From CAVVDT01 sp963747005 (GTDB taxonomy: Bacteria; Pseudomonadota; Alphaproteobacteria; Rhizobiales; Aestuariivirgaceae), in contig CAVVDT010000004.1 in NCBI GenBank assembly GCA_963747005.1, positions 1-64,000 on the forward strand: 64,000 nt of DNA. Direction: 5' to 3'. Position 1 is the stretch's first letter; the number at the start of each line of letters is the position of its first letter. Position numbers and translations under genes: made by a program. The notes beneath the pieces were generated by a model. The model had not been told where the DNA came from. It did not search any database and was given only the letters and a program-made list of their open reading frames with translations. Shown here one piece after another: positions 15,294 to 27,211 of this stretch.

Positions 15294-15985
15294 CCCTTTG
15301 CCTCCGCATCGCCCTGTCGAAGTGCGCTGGTGACCTCGGCCATGATGGCAATGGCAATCTCCGGCGCCCCGCGCGCCCCGATGTCGATGCCGATGGGGCC
15401 ATGGATTCGCGCCAGCGCCTGATCGTCGAAGCCGCGACCCCTGAGCCGCTCGCGCCGCAAACCCTGGGTTTTGCGCGACCCGAGCGCCCCGATATAAAAG
15501 CATGGGCTGGAAAGCGCCACCGCCAGCGCCGGATCGTCGATCTTGGGATCGTGGGTGAGTGCCAGGAGGGCCGAACGCTCGTCCAGCTTCATCTTCGCCA
15601 GCACCTCGTCGGGCCATTCGGCGTAAAGGTCCACCCCCTGAAAGCGTTCCGGCGTGGCGAAGGCGCCGCGCGGATCGATGACGATGACGCGATAGCCGGC
15701 AAGACGCGCAATGGGGATGACGCTTTGGGCGATATGCACCGCGCCGATGATGATCATTTCCAGCGGCGGGTTGTGAATCTGGATGAACCATTCACCCGAA
15801 GGCGTTGTAACGACTCCCGACTTGTCGAAGCGAAAGCCATCAGCCAGATGCGCTGCAAGCACATCGTCGGCCATCTCGTCGCGGCCGACGAGGCGCTGGT
15901 CACCGCTTGCCAGCTCGGTGACAGCGGCAACCGCGCGGCGGTCGTCGCGGGCGGTCAGCAACTGGTCGAGAATGTCGCGCCGCAT
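15290..15985 (-). CDS. XdhC/CoxF Rossmann-domain maturation protein
   Basis: 231 residues. This is the C-terminal, NAD-fold half of the XdhC family: LEMIIIGAVHIAQSVIPIARLAGYRVIVIDPR, LLALTHDPKIDDPAL, FYIGALGSRKTQGLRRERL and IHGPIGIDIGARGAPEIAIAIMAE. XdhC proteins bind the molybdenum cofactor and deliver its sulfurated form to xanthine-oxidase-type enzymes. The usual N-terminal XdhC_CoxI domain is encoded separately by the gene just upstream (15991-16314), 5 bp away. The stop overlaps the next gene's GTG start. Confidence 0.88.
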   Translation of the reverse strand: MRRDILDQLLTARDDRRAVAAVTELASGDQRLVGRDEMADDVLAAHLADGFRFDKSGVVTTPSGEWFIQIHNPPLEMIIIGAVHIAQSVIPIARLAGYRVIVIDPRGAFATPERFQGVDLYAEWPDEVLAKMKLDERSALLALTHDPKIDDPALAVALSSPCFYIGALGSRKTQGLRRERLRGRGFDDQALARIHGPIGIDIGARGAPEIAIAIMAEVTSALRQGDAEAKG

Positions 15986-15990
15986 GATGG

Positions 15991-16314
15991 TCAGCCCAGC
16001 GGCTCGACATAAACGCGGATCTTTCCGCCGCAGGCCAGCCCCACCTCCCAGGCGGTTTCATCGGCCACCCCGAAGGCGAGGATCCTGGGCTTTCCCGCCG
16101 CGATAACATCGAGGGCTTCAGTCACCACCGCGCCTTCCACGCACCCCCCCGACACCGAGCCGATGAAATTCCCCTCGCCATCGATGACCAGTTGGCTGCC
16201 GACCGGCTGGGGCGCCGAGCCCCAGGTCTCGATCACCGTGGCCAAAGCGGCCTTGCGGCCTTCGTCAAGCCAGCGCTGCGCCTCACTGAGGATGGCGGGA
16301 TCGTTGCTGCTCAT
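15991..16314 (-). CDS. XdhC_CoxI N-terminal domain protein
   Basis: 107 residues. It contains only the small XdhC_CoxI domain: LATVIETWGSAPQPVGSQLV, GSVSGGCVEGAVVTEAL and the end CGGKIRVYVEP. The two cysteines in SGGCVE and ACGGKI are conserved in the family and implicated in cofactor handling. With the Rossmann-domain protein encoded next it makes up a split XdhC. The start overlaps the coxE stop (ATGA), so the whole set is translationally linked. Confidence 0.88.
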   Translation of the reverse strand: MSSNDPAILSEAQRWLDEGRKAALATVIETWGSAPQPVGSQLVIDGEGNFIGSVSGGCVEGAVVTEALDVIAAGKPRILAFGVADETAWEVGLACGGKIRVYVEPLG

Positions 16315-17576
16315 GGGTTTGCCTCCAAAGGTTCAGGGCCTTGCGCCATGAAGCGGCGCGGGTCGTGGCCAGCCTCTCCTGAATATGCGAGTGCGGCTGC
16401 CAGGTCTTCAAGGCTTTCCAGATTGTGAATCGGGCGAAATTCATCGACATGCGGCATGATCGCCCTGATTCCGCCAGCCCGCGCCTCGAAGCCTTCATAG
16501 CGCAACAGCGGGTTCAGCCACACGATGCGGCGCGCCGCACGCCTGAGACGCGCCATCTCGGCGCTGAGCGCCTCGGTATCGCCGCGCTCGAGACCATCGG
16601 TCATCAGCAGCACATGGGCGCCTTGCGTCAGGACGCGGCGCGCCCAGTGAAAGTTGAACGCCTTCAGGCAATCGGCGATGCGGGTGCCGCCCGACCAGTC
16701 CTGCACCTGGGCGGAAACCTTCTCCATCGCCTCATCGACATCGCGGCGCTGCAGCGCCCGGGTGATGTTGGTGAGGCGTGTACCGAACAGGAAGACATGG
16801 ACACGGCTCCTGTCGCTGGAAAGGGCATGAAGGAAATGCAGGAACATGCGCGAATAGCCCGCCATGGAGCCGGAAATGTCGGCCAGCACCACCAGCGGCG
16901 GTTCGCGGCGACGGTGCACCTTGCGGGCGAGATCGATGACGTCGCCGCCGGCCCTGAGCGAATCCCGCAATGTCCGGCGCATGTCGATGCGAGAACCGTG
17001 GATGGAACGGCGGAAGCGCCTTGTCCTCACCTCGAAGCGCTCCAGCCGCATGCGGGCAATCGCCGCCCTGGCGCGGCGCACCTCGTCCGCCGTCATCTGC
17101 TCGAAATCGCGCTTGCGCAACACCTCATCGACGGATGAAGTATATTCGGCGTCGATCTCCATCTCGCCGGGCGGGCGTTCGCGCTTCGAGGTGGTTTCGG
17201 CGCCGGGAAACATGGCTTCGGCCAGCCGCCGCATGCCGGCCTTCTTCTCCTTGGGCAAAGCCTCTACCTGAATCTGCTGGAACAGCATCTGCATCATCTG
17301 CTCCAGCATCTTGGGTCGCCGCCAGAAGACGTGAAAGGCCTGCTCGAAGAGGGGCGAATGTTCGCGCTTCTTGACGAACACCGCATGCAGCATCCAGTAG
17401 AAATCCTCCCGCGACGCCATGGCACCGGTGGCGGCCGCATCGAGTGCATCGATTACCGCGCCGGGGCCGACGGGGATGCCCGCCTGACGCAGCACGCGGG
17501 CGAAATACATGATGTTCTGCGGCAGCCGGCCCGAGGGCAGGGCGGCACCTGGATGCCTGGGCGCGGCGTCCATCAC
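16311..17576 (-). CDS. coxE: CoxE-like von Willebrand factor A domain protein
   Basis: 421 residues. The N-terminal half is the CoxE-family region (LPQNIMYFARVLRQAGIPVG, EDFYWMLHAVFVKKREHSPL). It is followed by a charged stretch and a VWA domain (about 225-390) with the metal-ion site VVLADISGSMAGYSR and LLMTDGLERGD. CoxE works with the MoxR-type ATPase CoxD in building the copper- or sulfur-containing molybdenum site of CO-dehydrogenase-family enzymes, in the cytoplasm. It overlaps coxD at its start and the XdhC_CoxI gene at its end, each by 4 bp, which shows tight co-expression. Confidence 0.9.
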   Translation of the reverse strand: MMDAAPRHPGAALPSGRLPQNIMYFARVLRQAGIPVGPGAVIDALDAAATGAMASREDFYWMLHAVFVKKREHSPLFEQAFHVFWRRPKMLEQMMQMLFQQIQVEALPKEKKAGMRRLAEAMFPGAETTSKRERPPGEMEIDAEYTSSVDEVLRKRDFEQMTADEVRRARAAIARMRLERFEVRTRRFRRSIHGSRIDMRRTLRDSLRAGGDVIDLARKVHRRREPPLVVLADISGSMAGYSRMFLHFLHALSSDRSRVHVFLFGTRLTNITRALQRRDVDEAMEKVSAQVQDWSGGTRIADCLKAFNFHWARRVLTQGAHVLLMTDGLERGDTEALSAEMARLRRAARRIVWLNPLLRYEGFEARAGGIRAIMPHVDEFRPIHNLESLEDLAAALAYSGEAGHDPRRFMAQGPEPLEANP

Positions 17577-18493
17577 GCCCGTGCCAGCGCCGCGATCTCG
17601 GTGCGGATCTGCTCCAGAAGGCGCTTGGCCTCGGTTCCCTGCATGCGCGCGATGTCGTCCTGGTACTTGAGCAGCACACCGAGGGTGTCGTTGATCGTCT
17701 GGGGATCGAGGGTGATGGAATCGAGTTCCTGCAGGGCACTCACCCAGTCGAGGGTTTCAGCGACCCCCGGCGACTTGAAGAGATCCTGGCCGCGCAGCGC
17801 CTGCACGAAACCCACCACCTCGCGCGCCAGTGCCTCCGGTGCCGCGGGCCTGCGTGCCTTGACGATCGCCAGTTCGCGCGCGGCGTCGGGATAGCCAACC
17901 CAGTGATAGAGGCAGCGGCGCTTGAGGGCATCGTGGATTTCGCGCGTGCGGTTGGAGGTGATGACGACGATGGGCGGGGCATCGGCCGTGATGGTGCCGA
18001 GTTCGGGGATGGTCACCTGGAAGTCGGATAGGATTTCGAGCAGGAACGCCTCGAAGGCCTCGTCGGTGCGGTCGATCTCGTCGATGAGGAGGACCGGCGC
18101 GCCCGCCGCATCCGGCTCCAGCGCCTGCAACAGCGGGCGGCGGATGAGGAAGGGTTCGGTGTAGATATCGTGGGCGAGGCGGTCGCGGTCCTCGACGCCG
18201 GCGGCTTCGGCGAGGCGGATTTCCACCATCTGGCGGGAATAGTTCCATTCATAGACCGCCGCCGCCGTATCGAGGCCCTCGTAGCATTGCAGGCGGATGA
18301 GACGCCGTCCGAGCCCGGCGGCCAGCACCTTGGCGATCTCGGTCTTGCCGACGCCCGCCTCGCCTTCCAGGAACAGCGGCCGTCCGAGCTTCAGCGCCAG
18401 AAACGCCACCGTCGCCAGCGCCCGGTTGGCGACGTAGCTTTCGCCGGTAAGGACGGCAAGGGTTTCATCGACGGATTTCGGCAAGGCGGTCAT
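17573..18493 (-). CDS. coxD: CoxD-like MoxR-family AAA+ ATPase
   Basis: 306 residues. Walker A is FLEGEAGVGKTEIAKVLAAG, Walker B VLLIDEIDRTDEAFE, sensor 1 VVITSNRTREIHDALKRRC, and the arginine finger lies in the same block. MoxR ATPases are chaperones that pair with VWA proteins; CoxD unfolds or remodels the CO-dehydrogenase large subunit so the active site can be matured. I chose ATG 18493 (MTALPKSVDETLA); an upstream in-frame start at 18544 is possible. About 135 bp separate it from coxM. Confidence 0.9.
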   Translation of the reverse strand: MTALPKSVDETLAVLTGESYVANRALATVAFLALKLGRPLFLEGEAGVGKTEIAKVLAAGLGRRLIRLQCYEGLDTAAAVYEWNYSRQMVEIRLAEAAGVEDRDRLAHDIYTEPFLIRRPLLQALEPDAAGAPVLLIDEIDRTDEAFEAFLLEILSDFQVTIPELGTITADAPPIVVITSNRTREIHDALKRRCLYHWVGYPDAARELAIVKARRPAAPEALAREVVGFVQALRGQDLFKSPGVAETLDWVSALQELDSITLDPQTINDTLGVLLKYQDDIARMQGTEAKRLLEQIRTEIAALARA

Positions 18494-18628
18494 GGGCGAA
18501 GGCTCGTTCTTCAAGGTGCGGCCGCCGAACGGCGCGGCCCGCATCGTCCGTTGTTAAGATGAAGGCCCACGGGTCGGCTTTCAACCCGCGGGCCATCAGA
18601 CAAACTGCCTTTAGCGGCCGTCCGGCCC

Positions 18629-19420
18629 CTACTTCGCTGCTGCGACAGCGCGTTTGGCCATCACGCCGACAAGATGGGCCCGGTAGTCGGCCGAGGCATG
18701 CATGTCGGTGTTGAGGTCCTTGGCCGCCGTCTTGACGCCCGCGACAGCATCTGCCGAGAAGTTGGCCTTGAGGGCCTTTTCCATCGCTCCATGGCGAAAG
18801 ACGCAAGGGCCGGCACCGGTGACCGCGACGCGCACCTCCTTGCCGTGGTCGGCGACGAACACGCCCACCATGGCATAGCGCGAGGCCGGGTTGGGGAACT
18901 TGGCGTAGCCCGCCCGCTTCGGCACCGGAAATTCCACCGCCGTCACGATCTCGTCGCGCGACAGCGCGGTCTCGAACATGCCCTTGAAGAACTTGTCGGC
19001 CGAGATCTTGCGTTTGGAGGTGACAACCGTGGCATTGAGTGCCACGAGCGCTGACGGGTAATCGGCCGCCGGATCGTTGTTGGCGATCGAGCCGCCGATG
19101 GTCCCCTTGTTGCGCACATGCGGATCGCCGATGCCACCGGCCAGATGGCACAGCGCCGGAATGGCTTTGGCGAGGTCCTTGCTTGCGGCGACCTCGGCAT
19201 GGGTGGTGCCCGCCGCGACCGTGACCTTTGATTTCATCACCTTGATGCCCGAGTTCTTCAGGCCGGAAAGGTCGATGATGTCGGAAGGGCTGGCGAGGCG
19301 TTGCTTCATGGTCGGCACCAGCGTCATGCCGCCCGACAGGAGCTTGCCGTCCTTGGCCTTCTTGATCAGCTTGACGGCGTCCGCGATCTTGGTCGGACGA
19401 TGATAGGTGAAGTCGTACAT
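18629..19420 (-). CDS. coxM: CO-dehydrogenase-type FAD-binding medium subunit
   Basis: 263 residues. The N-terminal FAD domain shows LLSGGMTLVPTMKQRLASP and the second flavin loop AGGIGDPHVRNKGTIGGSIA. The C-terminal CO-dehydrogenase flavoprotein domain follows. This subunit takes electrons from the iron-sulfur subunit and passes them to quinone or another acceptor. ATG 19420 has GGAGG eight bases upstream. The order small-large-medium (S-L-M) is that of form II clusters; form I clusters are M-S-L. Confidence 0.93.
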   Translation of the reverse strand: MYDFTYHRPTKIADAVKLIKKAKDGKLLSGGMTLVPTMKQRLASPSDIIDLSGLKNSGIKVMKSKVTVAAGTTHAEVAASKDLAKAIPALCHLAGGIGDPHVRNKGTIGGSIANNDPAADYPSALVALNATVVTSKRKISADKFFKGMFETALSRDEIVTAVEFPVPKRAGYAKFPNPASRYAMVGVFVADHGKEVRVAVTGAGPCVFRHGAMEKALKANFSADAVAGVKTAAKDLNTDMHASADYRAHLVGVMAKRAVAAAK

Positions 19421-19443
19421 GGTGTTTACCTCCTCGTCCCGGC

Positions 19444-21810
<2,367 letters not shown>

Positions 21811-21832
21811 CTTGCCTCTCCCTTCACCGTCG

Positions 21833-22297
<465 letters not shown>

Positions 22298-22559
22298 CGA
22301 CTCCTCCTCTGTGCGGGACCCGTTGGCCGGGCTGGTCGGCCTGAGCCGTCATCGGCGCGGGGAACGCCTGTGCGGACCCGGTCGGATCCTTTCTCATGCC
22401 GGGCCACACCTTGCGGCAACTGCCTGCAACAATCAAGCGGTCGGGAGATGGACTTGGCGCCGCAATGCGAGACGTCCGCCGATCAGTTTGCCGGCAGCAA
22501 AGGTATGCTAAAATGACCAACGCGTTGAGCACGTGATCCAACCCGGAGGCGAATGTGCA

Positions 22560-22994
22560 ATGACCAGCGAGCGATCATTCCTGCACCTTGTGGCCGGGCT
22601 CGCCGTGGCCTTTCTTCTGGCCGCAACGTCCGGACCGGCAGCGGCCGCCAACACCGACTTCCAGCAGATCATCACCCGGCAGATCACCGCCTTCGAGGCC
22701 GACGACGCGGCCGGGGCCTATGCCTTCGCCGCACCCGTCATCCGGCAGAAATTCCCCGACCCCAACCTTTTCATGCAGATGGTGAAATCGGGTTATGCCG
22801 CCGTCTACAGGCCGCGCAGCTTTACCTTCGGCGCGGTAACCAGGGAACTGGGCGGGCGCCCGACCCAGCGTGTCCGGATCGTCGACGAGAAGGGCCAGCT
22901 ATGGACGGCACTTTATGCCTTCGAGCGCCAGCCCGACGGTAGTTGGCTGATCTCCGCTGTGGTATTGATCCGCGAACAGGGCGGGGAAGTCTGA
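22560..22994 (+). CDS. Secreted DUF4864 protein
   Basis: 144 residues with a Sec signal peptide (HLVAGLAVAFLLAATSGPAAAA, cut after about residue 30). The mature part has the NTF2-like DUF4864 pattern: QIITRQITAFEADDAAGAYAF, then APVIRQKFPDP and a C-terminal strand WLISAVVLIREQGGEV. It is probably periplasmic and its function is unknown. ATG 22560 has GGAGG about 9 bases upstream. It is followed 38 bp later by another small secreted protein on the same strand. Confidence 0.85.
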   Translation: MTSERSFLHLVAGLAVAFLLAATSGPAAAANTDFQQIITRQITAFEADDAAGAYAFAAPVIRQKFPDPNLFMQMVKSGYAAVYRPRSFTFGAVTRELGGRPTQRVRIVDEKGQLWTALYAFERQPDGSWLISAVVLIREQGGEV

Positions 22995-23032
22995 GGTCCG
23001 ACATCAGGACCTCCGTTGTCTAGGAGACCATC

Positions 23033-23458
23033 ATGTTCAGGTTCGCACTTGTGGCCGCGCTGTGTCTGCTTGCCCAGCCGGCGCTGGCCGGCGACACCCC
23101 TGCCCCGCTCGATGCCCGGGTATTCTTCGTCAATCTCAAGAACGGCGACACGATCCACAGCCCCTTCGTCGTCAAGCTTGGCATCTCCGGCATGACGCTG
23201 GCGGCGGCCGGTACCGAAAAGCCCAATACCGGCCATCACCATATCTTCATCGATGTCCCGCCTGCTGCCGGCGAGGATTTCCTCCAACCGATCCCCAGCG
23301 ACAAGCATCACATGCATCTCGGCAAGGGCCAGAGCGAGGCGACCCTCACCCTGTCGCCCGGCAAACATACCCTGCAACTGGTGCTCGGCGACTGGCAGCA
23401 CATCCCCCACGAACTGCCGGTGGTGTCGAAACGCATCACTGTTACCGTGGTGAAATAG
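23033..23458 (+). CDS. Secreted DUF4399 protein
   Basis: 141 residues. Signal peptide MFRFALVAALCLLAQPALAG, then the DUF4399 domain: ARVFFVNLKNGDTIHSPFVV, KPNTGHHHIFID and PSDKHHMHLGKGQSEATLTL with the final TLQLVLGDWQHIPH. The several HH pairs could bind a metal such as copper or iron in the periplasm, but this is not shown. The GGAGA-like site AGGAGACCATC precedes the ATG. Its 3' end overlaps the convergent glxA-type gene by 17 bp. Confidence 0.87.
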   Translation: MFRFALVAALCLLAQPALAGDTPAPLDARVFFVNLKNGDTIHSPFVVKLGISGMTLAAAGTEKPNTGHHHIFIDVPPAAGEDFLQPIPSDKHHMHLGKGQSEATLTLSPGKHTLQLVLGDWQHIPHELPVVSKRITVTVVK

Positions 23459-24419
23459 CGCCTTGCATCTGAGGTGTCCGCCGCCCCCGGCGGTGGCGCG
23501 ACGGCGGCAGGCCGTAGCGGGCCTTGTAGGCCCGCGAGAACCGCGCCAGCGATTGAAACCCGGTGGCCAGTGCCACCTCGCGCACGCTCATGTGGCCGTA
23601 GGTAAGCAAATGCTCGGCCCGCTCCAGCCGCATGCCGAGGTAGAACGACACCGGTGTGAGCCCGAAGGCCGAACCGAAGGCGCGCTCCATCTGGCGCGGC
23701 GACAGGCCGGCGATGCGGGCCAGGTCGCCGATGCGCAGATTGTCCTCGATGTGCTGTTCCATGGCCTCGATGACCGCCCTGAGGCGCTCGTCGCCGGTGC
23801 GCCGTGCGGCCCTCCCCTCCGCCATGCCGGCGCTCATCCCCGGCGCCTGGCGCCAGTGGACCAGCGTGTCCTGCACCCGGGCGCCCAGCGCCGGTCCATG
23901 CAGCGACGAGATCCACTCCAGCATCATGTCAAGCGGCACCGTGCCGCCCGAGGAGGTGAGTCTCGCTGCATCGATTTCGTAAAGCCGGTCCGTAACCACG
24001 ACTTGCGGATAGCTTTCCCGCATCACCGGCAGGGTCTCCCAATGGCAGGTGGCGCGAACCCCGTCGAGCACCCCGGCCTCGGCCAGGAGGAAGGCGCCGG
24101 CATCGAGGCCGCCCAGCCATACGCCCTTCCTCGCCAGTGCCCGGATGCCGGCCAGCATGGCTCGCGTCATCGCCCGCTCATGGTCGTAGCTGGCGCACAC
24201 GACGGCGAGGTTGGGCCGGCCGATGTCCTGAAGCCTGCCCGACACCGAAACGGGGATACCGTTGGAGGCATGGACCGCTTCACCGTCCACCGAGACGAAG
24301 CGCCAGGTGAAGGCCTGCCCTAAAAAGCGGTTGGCGACCCGCAACGGCTCCAGCGCCGAATAGAGCGCGATCATGGAAAACTGCGGGGCGAGGACGAAGG
24401 CGACGTCGATGGGGGTCAT
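23442..24419 (-). CDS. GlxA-type AraC regulator, probable carnitine regulator
   Basis: 325 residues. The N-terminal DJ-1/PfpI-like sensor domain (about 1-190; VWLGGLDAGAFLLAEAGVLDG) is followed by two AraC helix-turn-helix motifs (DLARIAGLSPRQMERAF and VREVALATGFQSLARFSRAY). GlxA-family regulators CdhR and GbdR control carnitine and betaine catabolism in pseudomonads. This gene is divergent from a dehydrocarnitine-cleavage and carnitine-dehydrogenase operon, so I infer that it senses carnitine or a product and activates that operon. Its sites should lie in 24420-24558. Confidence 0.85.
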   Translation of the reverse strand: MTPIDVAFVLAPQFSMIALYSALEPLRVANRFLGQAFTWRFVSVDGEAVHASNGIPVSVSGRLQDIGRPNLAVVCASYDHERAMTRAMLAGIRALARKGVWLGGLDAGAFLLAEAGVLDGVRATCHWETLPVMRESYPQVVVTDRLYEIDAARLTSSGGTVPLDMMLEWISSLHGPALGARVQDTLVHWRQAPGMSAGMAEGRAARRTGDERLRAVIEAMEQHIEDNLRIGDLARIAGLSPRQMERAFGSAFGLTPVSFYLGMRLERAEHLLTYGHMSVREVALATGFQSLARFSRAYKARYGLPPSRHRRGRRTPQMQGAISPR

Positions 24420-24558
24420 GGGTGACGACGATAAACGATAAATCCATGACGAAAAAGATCAAATTATCCAACGCCGGGAGATTAGGATTTGAACCCATGC
24501 CTGCCAAGCGGGTGCGTTCGCCTGCCCTCAAGCGACCGATGAAAGGATTTTTTTGCCC
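24420..24558. promoter_or_regulatory. Divergent control region of the carnitine operon
   Basis: 139 bp between the GlxA-type regulator and the cleavage enzyme. It contains an AT-rich block (about 24430-24475, ATAAACGATAAATCC and AAAAAGATCAAATTATCC) unlike the flanking genes, as expected for promoters and an activator site. No exact operator is assigned. Confidence 0.4.
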
Positions 24559-25446
24559 ATGACCCCCAAGACCATCATCACCTGTGCGGTGACCGGCGCC
24601 GGTGACACCGTCGGCAAGCACCCGGCCATTCCCGTCACCCCGGAACAGATCGCCAATTCGGCGCTGGAAGCCGCCTCCGCCGGCGCCGCCGTCGTCCACT
24701 GCCATGTGCGCAACCCCGAGACCGGCAAGGGCGCCCGCACCGTCGGCCTCTACCGCGAAGTCATGGAGCGCATCCGGGCCAGGAACACCGACGTCATCAT
24801 CAACCTCACCGCCGGCATGGGCGGCGACGTGATGATTGGCGAAGGCGCAACACCGCGCCAGTTCGACGAGACCAATACCGACCTCGTCGGCCCCGTCGAG
24901 CGCCTCTTGCACGTCGCCGAACTGCGCCCGGAAATCTGCACCCTCGACTGCGGCACCCTCAATTTCGGCGACGGCAATTCCATCGTGGTGCAGACCCCGA
25001 TGCAGTTGCGCGAACAGGCCAAACTCATAAAATCCTACGGCGTCAAGCCGGAGATGGAAATCTTCGACTCGGGCAACCTGTGGTTCGCCCGGCAAATGTG
25101 CGCCGAGGGCCTGATTGCCGACAAGCCGCTGTTCCAGCTTTGCCTCGGCATCCCGTGGGGCGCTCCCGGCGATCCCCAGACCATGGCCTATCAGGTGGCG
25201 CAGCTTCCTGAAAACGCCATCTGGGCCGGCTTCGGCATCGGCCGCAACCAGTTCCCCATGGTGGCGCAGGCCATCCTGCTCGGCGGGCATGTGCGCATCG
25301 GGCTGGAGGACAACCTCTACCTCGAAAAGGGCGTCTATGCCTCCAACGGCTCGCTCACCGAAAAGGCAACGAAAATCATCGAGCTTCTGGGTTCCAGCGT
25401 CGCCTCTCCCGCCGAGGCGCGCGACATTCTGGGTCTGAAGAAATGA
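24559..25446 (+). CDS. Beta-keto acid cleavage enzyme (dehydrocarnitine type)
   Basis: 295 residues. A BKACE/DUF849 TIM barrel: ITCAVTGAGDTVGKHPAIPV, VVHCHVRNPETG (zinc-binding HCH), DVIINLTAGMGG, LDCGTLNFG and a late glutamate in RIGLEDNLYL. BKACE enzymes condense a beta-keto acid with acetyl-CoA to give acetoacetate and a new CoA ester. Since the next gene is an L-carnitine dehydrogenase, the substrate is probably 3-dehydrocarnitine, giving betainyl-CoA. GAAAGGA stands 12 bases before ATG 24559. It overlaps the next gene by 4 bp. Confidence 0.88.
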   Translation: MTPKTIITCAVTGAGDTVGKHPAIPVTPEQIANSALEAASAGAAVVHCHVRNPETGKGARTVGLYREVMERIRARNTDVIINLTAGMGGDVMIGEGATPRQFDETNTDLVGPVERLLHVAELRPEICTLDCGTLNFGDGNSIVVQTPMQLREQAKLIKSYGVKPEMEIFDSGNLWFARQMCAEGLIADKPLFQLCLGIPWGAPGDPQTMAYQVAQLPENAIWAGFGIGRNQFPMVAQAILLGGHVRIGLEDNLYLEKGVYASNGSLTEKATKIIELLGSSVASPAEARDILGLKK

Positions 25447-26435
25447 GCAACCCGATCAAGACCGTCGGCATCGCCGGCGCCGGCCTCATCGGCGCCGGCT
25501 GGACCGCCCGCTTCCTGGCGCGCGGCCTCGATGTCATCTGCTACGACCCCGCACCCGACGCCGAGGCGCGCGTCAAGGCCGCCGTCAAGGTCGCCTGGCC
25601 CTCCATCCTCAAGCTGATGGGGGTGAAGAAGGTGAAGAAGGGCAAGCTCACCTTCACCGCCGACGTGGCGGAAATGGCAGGCAAGGCCGATTTCGTGCAG
25701 GAGGCCGCCCCCGAGCGCGAGGACCTCAAGATCAAGCTGTTCGCCGCCGTCGACAAGGCCTCAAGGCCCGACGTCATCATCGCTTCGTCGTCTTCAGGCT
25801 TCCTTCCCTCGCGCCTGCAATCGAAGTGCGCCCATCCCGAGCGGGTGATCGTCGGCCACCCCTTCAACCCGGTCTACCTGTTGCCGCTGGTGGAGACGGT
25901 GGGCGGCGAGAAGACCTCGCCCGAGGCACTCGATCGCGCCGGGAAATTTTATGAAAGTGCCGGCATGAAGGTGCTGCGGCTGAAGAAGGAGATCGACGGC
26001 TATATCTGCGACCGCCTGCAGGAGGCCTTGTGGCGCGAGGCGCTCAATATCCTCGACAAGGACATCGGAACGACCGAGGACATCGATGATTCCATCGTCT
26101 ATTCGGCCGGCATGCGCTGGGCCATCATGGGCTCGTTCATGACCTACCACCTGGCCGGCGGCCCCGGCGGCATGCGCCACTTCATCGCCCAGTTCGACCC
26201 CACGCTTGAACTGCCGTGGACCGACCTCAAGTTCCCCAAGTGGAACAAGGCGCTGGAGACCCGTCTGGTGGAAGGATGCGAGGCACAGGCTCAAGGCAAG
26301 CCGGTGGCGGAATGGGAAGCCAAGCGCAACGCCGTGCTGGTCGACATGATGTTATTGTTCAAGAAGCACGACATCGCTTCCGGCACGGTGGTAAAACGCG
26401 AGCGCAAGTTGTTGAAGAAGAAGGCGAAGGGGTGA
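25443..26435 (+). CDS. lcdH: L-carnitine dehydrogenase
   Basis: 330 residues. The N-terminal NAD-binding fold shows VGIAGAGLIGAGWTARFLARG, the substrate loop ASSSSGFLPS and HPFNPVYLLPLVE. The helical C-terminal half has the 3-hydroxyacyl-CoA-dehydrogenase form. The wording GAGLIGAGW and GHPFNPVYLLPLVE is that of carnitine 3-dehydrogenases rather than FadB-type enzymes. It oxidises L-carnitine to 3-dehydrocarnitine with NAD, feeding the cleavage enzyme encoded just upstream. Start and stop both overlap neighbours (ATGA, GTGA). A general 3-hydroxyacyl dehydrogenase is the less likely alternative. Confidence 0.85.
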   Translation: MSNPIKTVGIAGAGLIGAGWTARFLARGLDVICYDPAPDAEARVKAAVKVAWPSILKLMGVKKVKKGKLTFTADVAEMAGKADFVQEAAPEREDLKIKLFAAVDKASRPDVIIASSSSGFLPSRLQSKCAHPERVIVGHPFNPVYLLPLVETVGGEKTSPEALDRAGKFYESAGMKVLRLKKEIDGYICDRLQEALWREALNILDKDIGTTEDIDDSIVYSAGMRWAIMGSFMTYHLAGGPGGMRHFIAQFDPTLELPWTDLKFPKWNKALETRLVEGCEAQAQGKPVAEWEAKRNAVLVDMMLLFKKHDIASGTVVKRERKLLKKKAKG

Positions 26436-27205
26436 CCCACCCGCAGCGCGTGATGATCACCGCCGGCGCCGCCGGCATCGGCTGGGCGATCGCCAGGGCG
26501 TTCGCCGACGATGATGCGCGCGTCCACATCTGCGACCTGGACGAACGCGCCCTCACCGCCGTGAGCGAGGACTATCCCGAAATCATCGCCACGCAGGTCG
26601 ACGTCACCGACGAGGACGCGCTGGATGAATGGTTCGATGCCGGTCTCGACGACATGGAAGGCATCGACGTCCTGATCAACAATGCTGGCATCGCCGGCCC
26701 CGTGGGGCCGGTCGAGGACTTGACACTCGATGGCTGGCAGCAATGCCTGGCCGTCAACCTCGATGCCGCCATGCTCGCCTGCCGGCGCGTCGTGCCGGTG
26801 ATGAAGGACCAGCGCGCCGGCGTCATCGTCAACCTGTCGTCGACCGCCGGGCTCTATGGCCTCGCCAACCGCACGCCCTACGCGGCGGCCAAATGGGGCG
26901 TCATCGGCTTCACCAAGTCGCTCGCCATCGAGGTGGGCCCGTGGAACATCCGCGTCAACGCCATCTGCCCGGGATCGGTGGAAGGCCCGCGCATGGACCG
27001 GGTGATCGCCGCCGAGGCCCTCGCCAGCGGCCGCAGCGCCGAGGCGGTGCGCCGCGACTATACGCAAGGGGTCTCCCTGCGCCGCTTCGTCAGGCCGGAG
27101 GAGATCGCCGACATGTGCCTCTACCTCGCCTCCCCTGCCGCCGCCATGGTGTCGGGCCAGGCGATTGCCGTCGATGGCAACACCGAAACCTTCCATTCGG
27201 AGTGA
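26432..27205 (+). CDS. Short-chain dehydrogenase/reductase
   Basis: 257 residues from GTG 26432, which overlaps the lcdH stop. It is a classical SDR: cofactor motif TAGAAGIGWA with D at the end of strand 2 (HICDLDER, suggesting NAD), NNAGIAGPVG, the catalytic S of NLSSTAGLYG, YAAAKWG (Y-x3-K) and PGSVEGPRMDRV. The substrate is unknown; its place in the carnitine operon suggests a betaine-related hydroxyacid or aldehyde. Confidence 0.85.
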   Translation: MTHPQRVMITAGAAGIGWAIARAFADDDARVHICDLDERALTAVSEDYPEIIATQVDVTDEDALDEWFDAGLDDMEGIDVLINNAGIAGPVGPVEDLTLDGWQQCLAVNLDAAMLACRRVVPVMKDQRAGVIVNLSSTAGLYGLANRTPYAAAKWGVIGFTKSLAIEVGPWNIRVNAICPGSVEGPRMDRVIAAEALASGRSAEAVRRDYTQGVSLRRFVRPEEIADMCLYLASPAAAMVSGQAIAVDGNTETFHSE

Positions 27206-27211
27206 TCTTGC

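Noticed and set aside
13680..15791. A longer start for the molybdopterin/cytidylyltransferase fusion at 15791
   Set aside because: The extra 166 residues are an off-frame reading of the XdhC gene. The GTG at 15293 overlapping the XdhC stop fits the operon.
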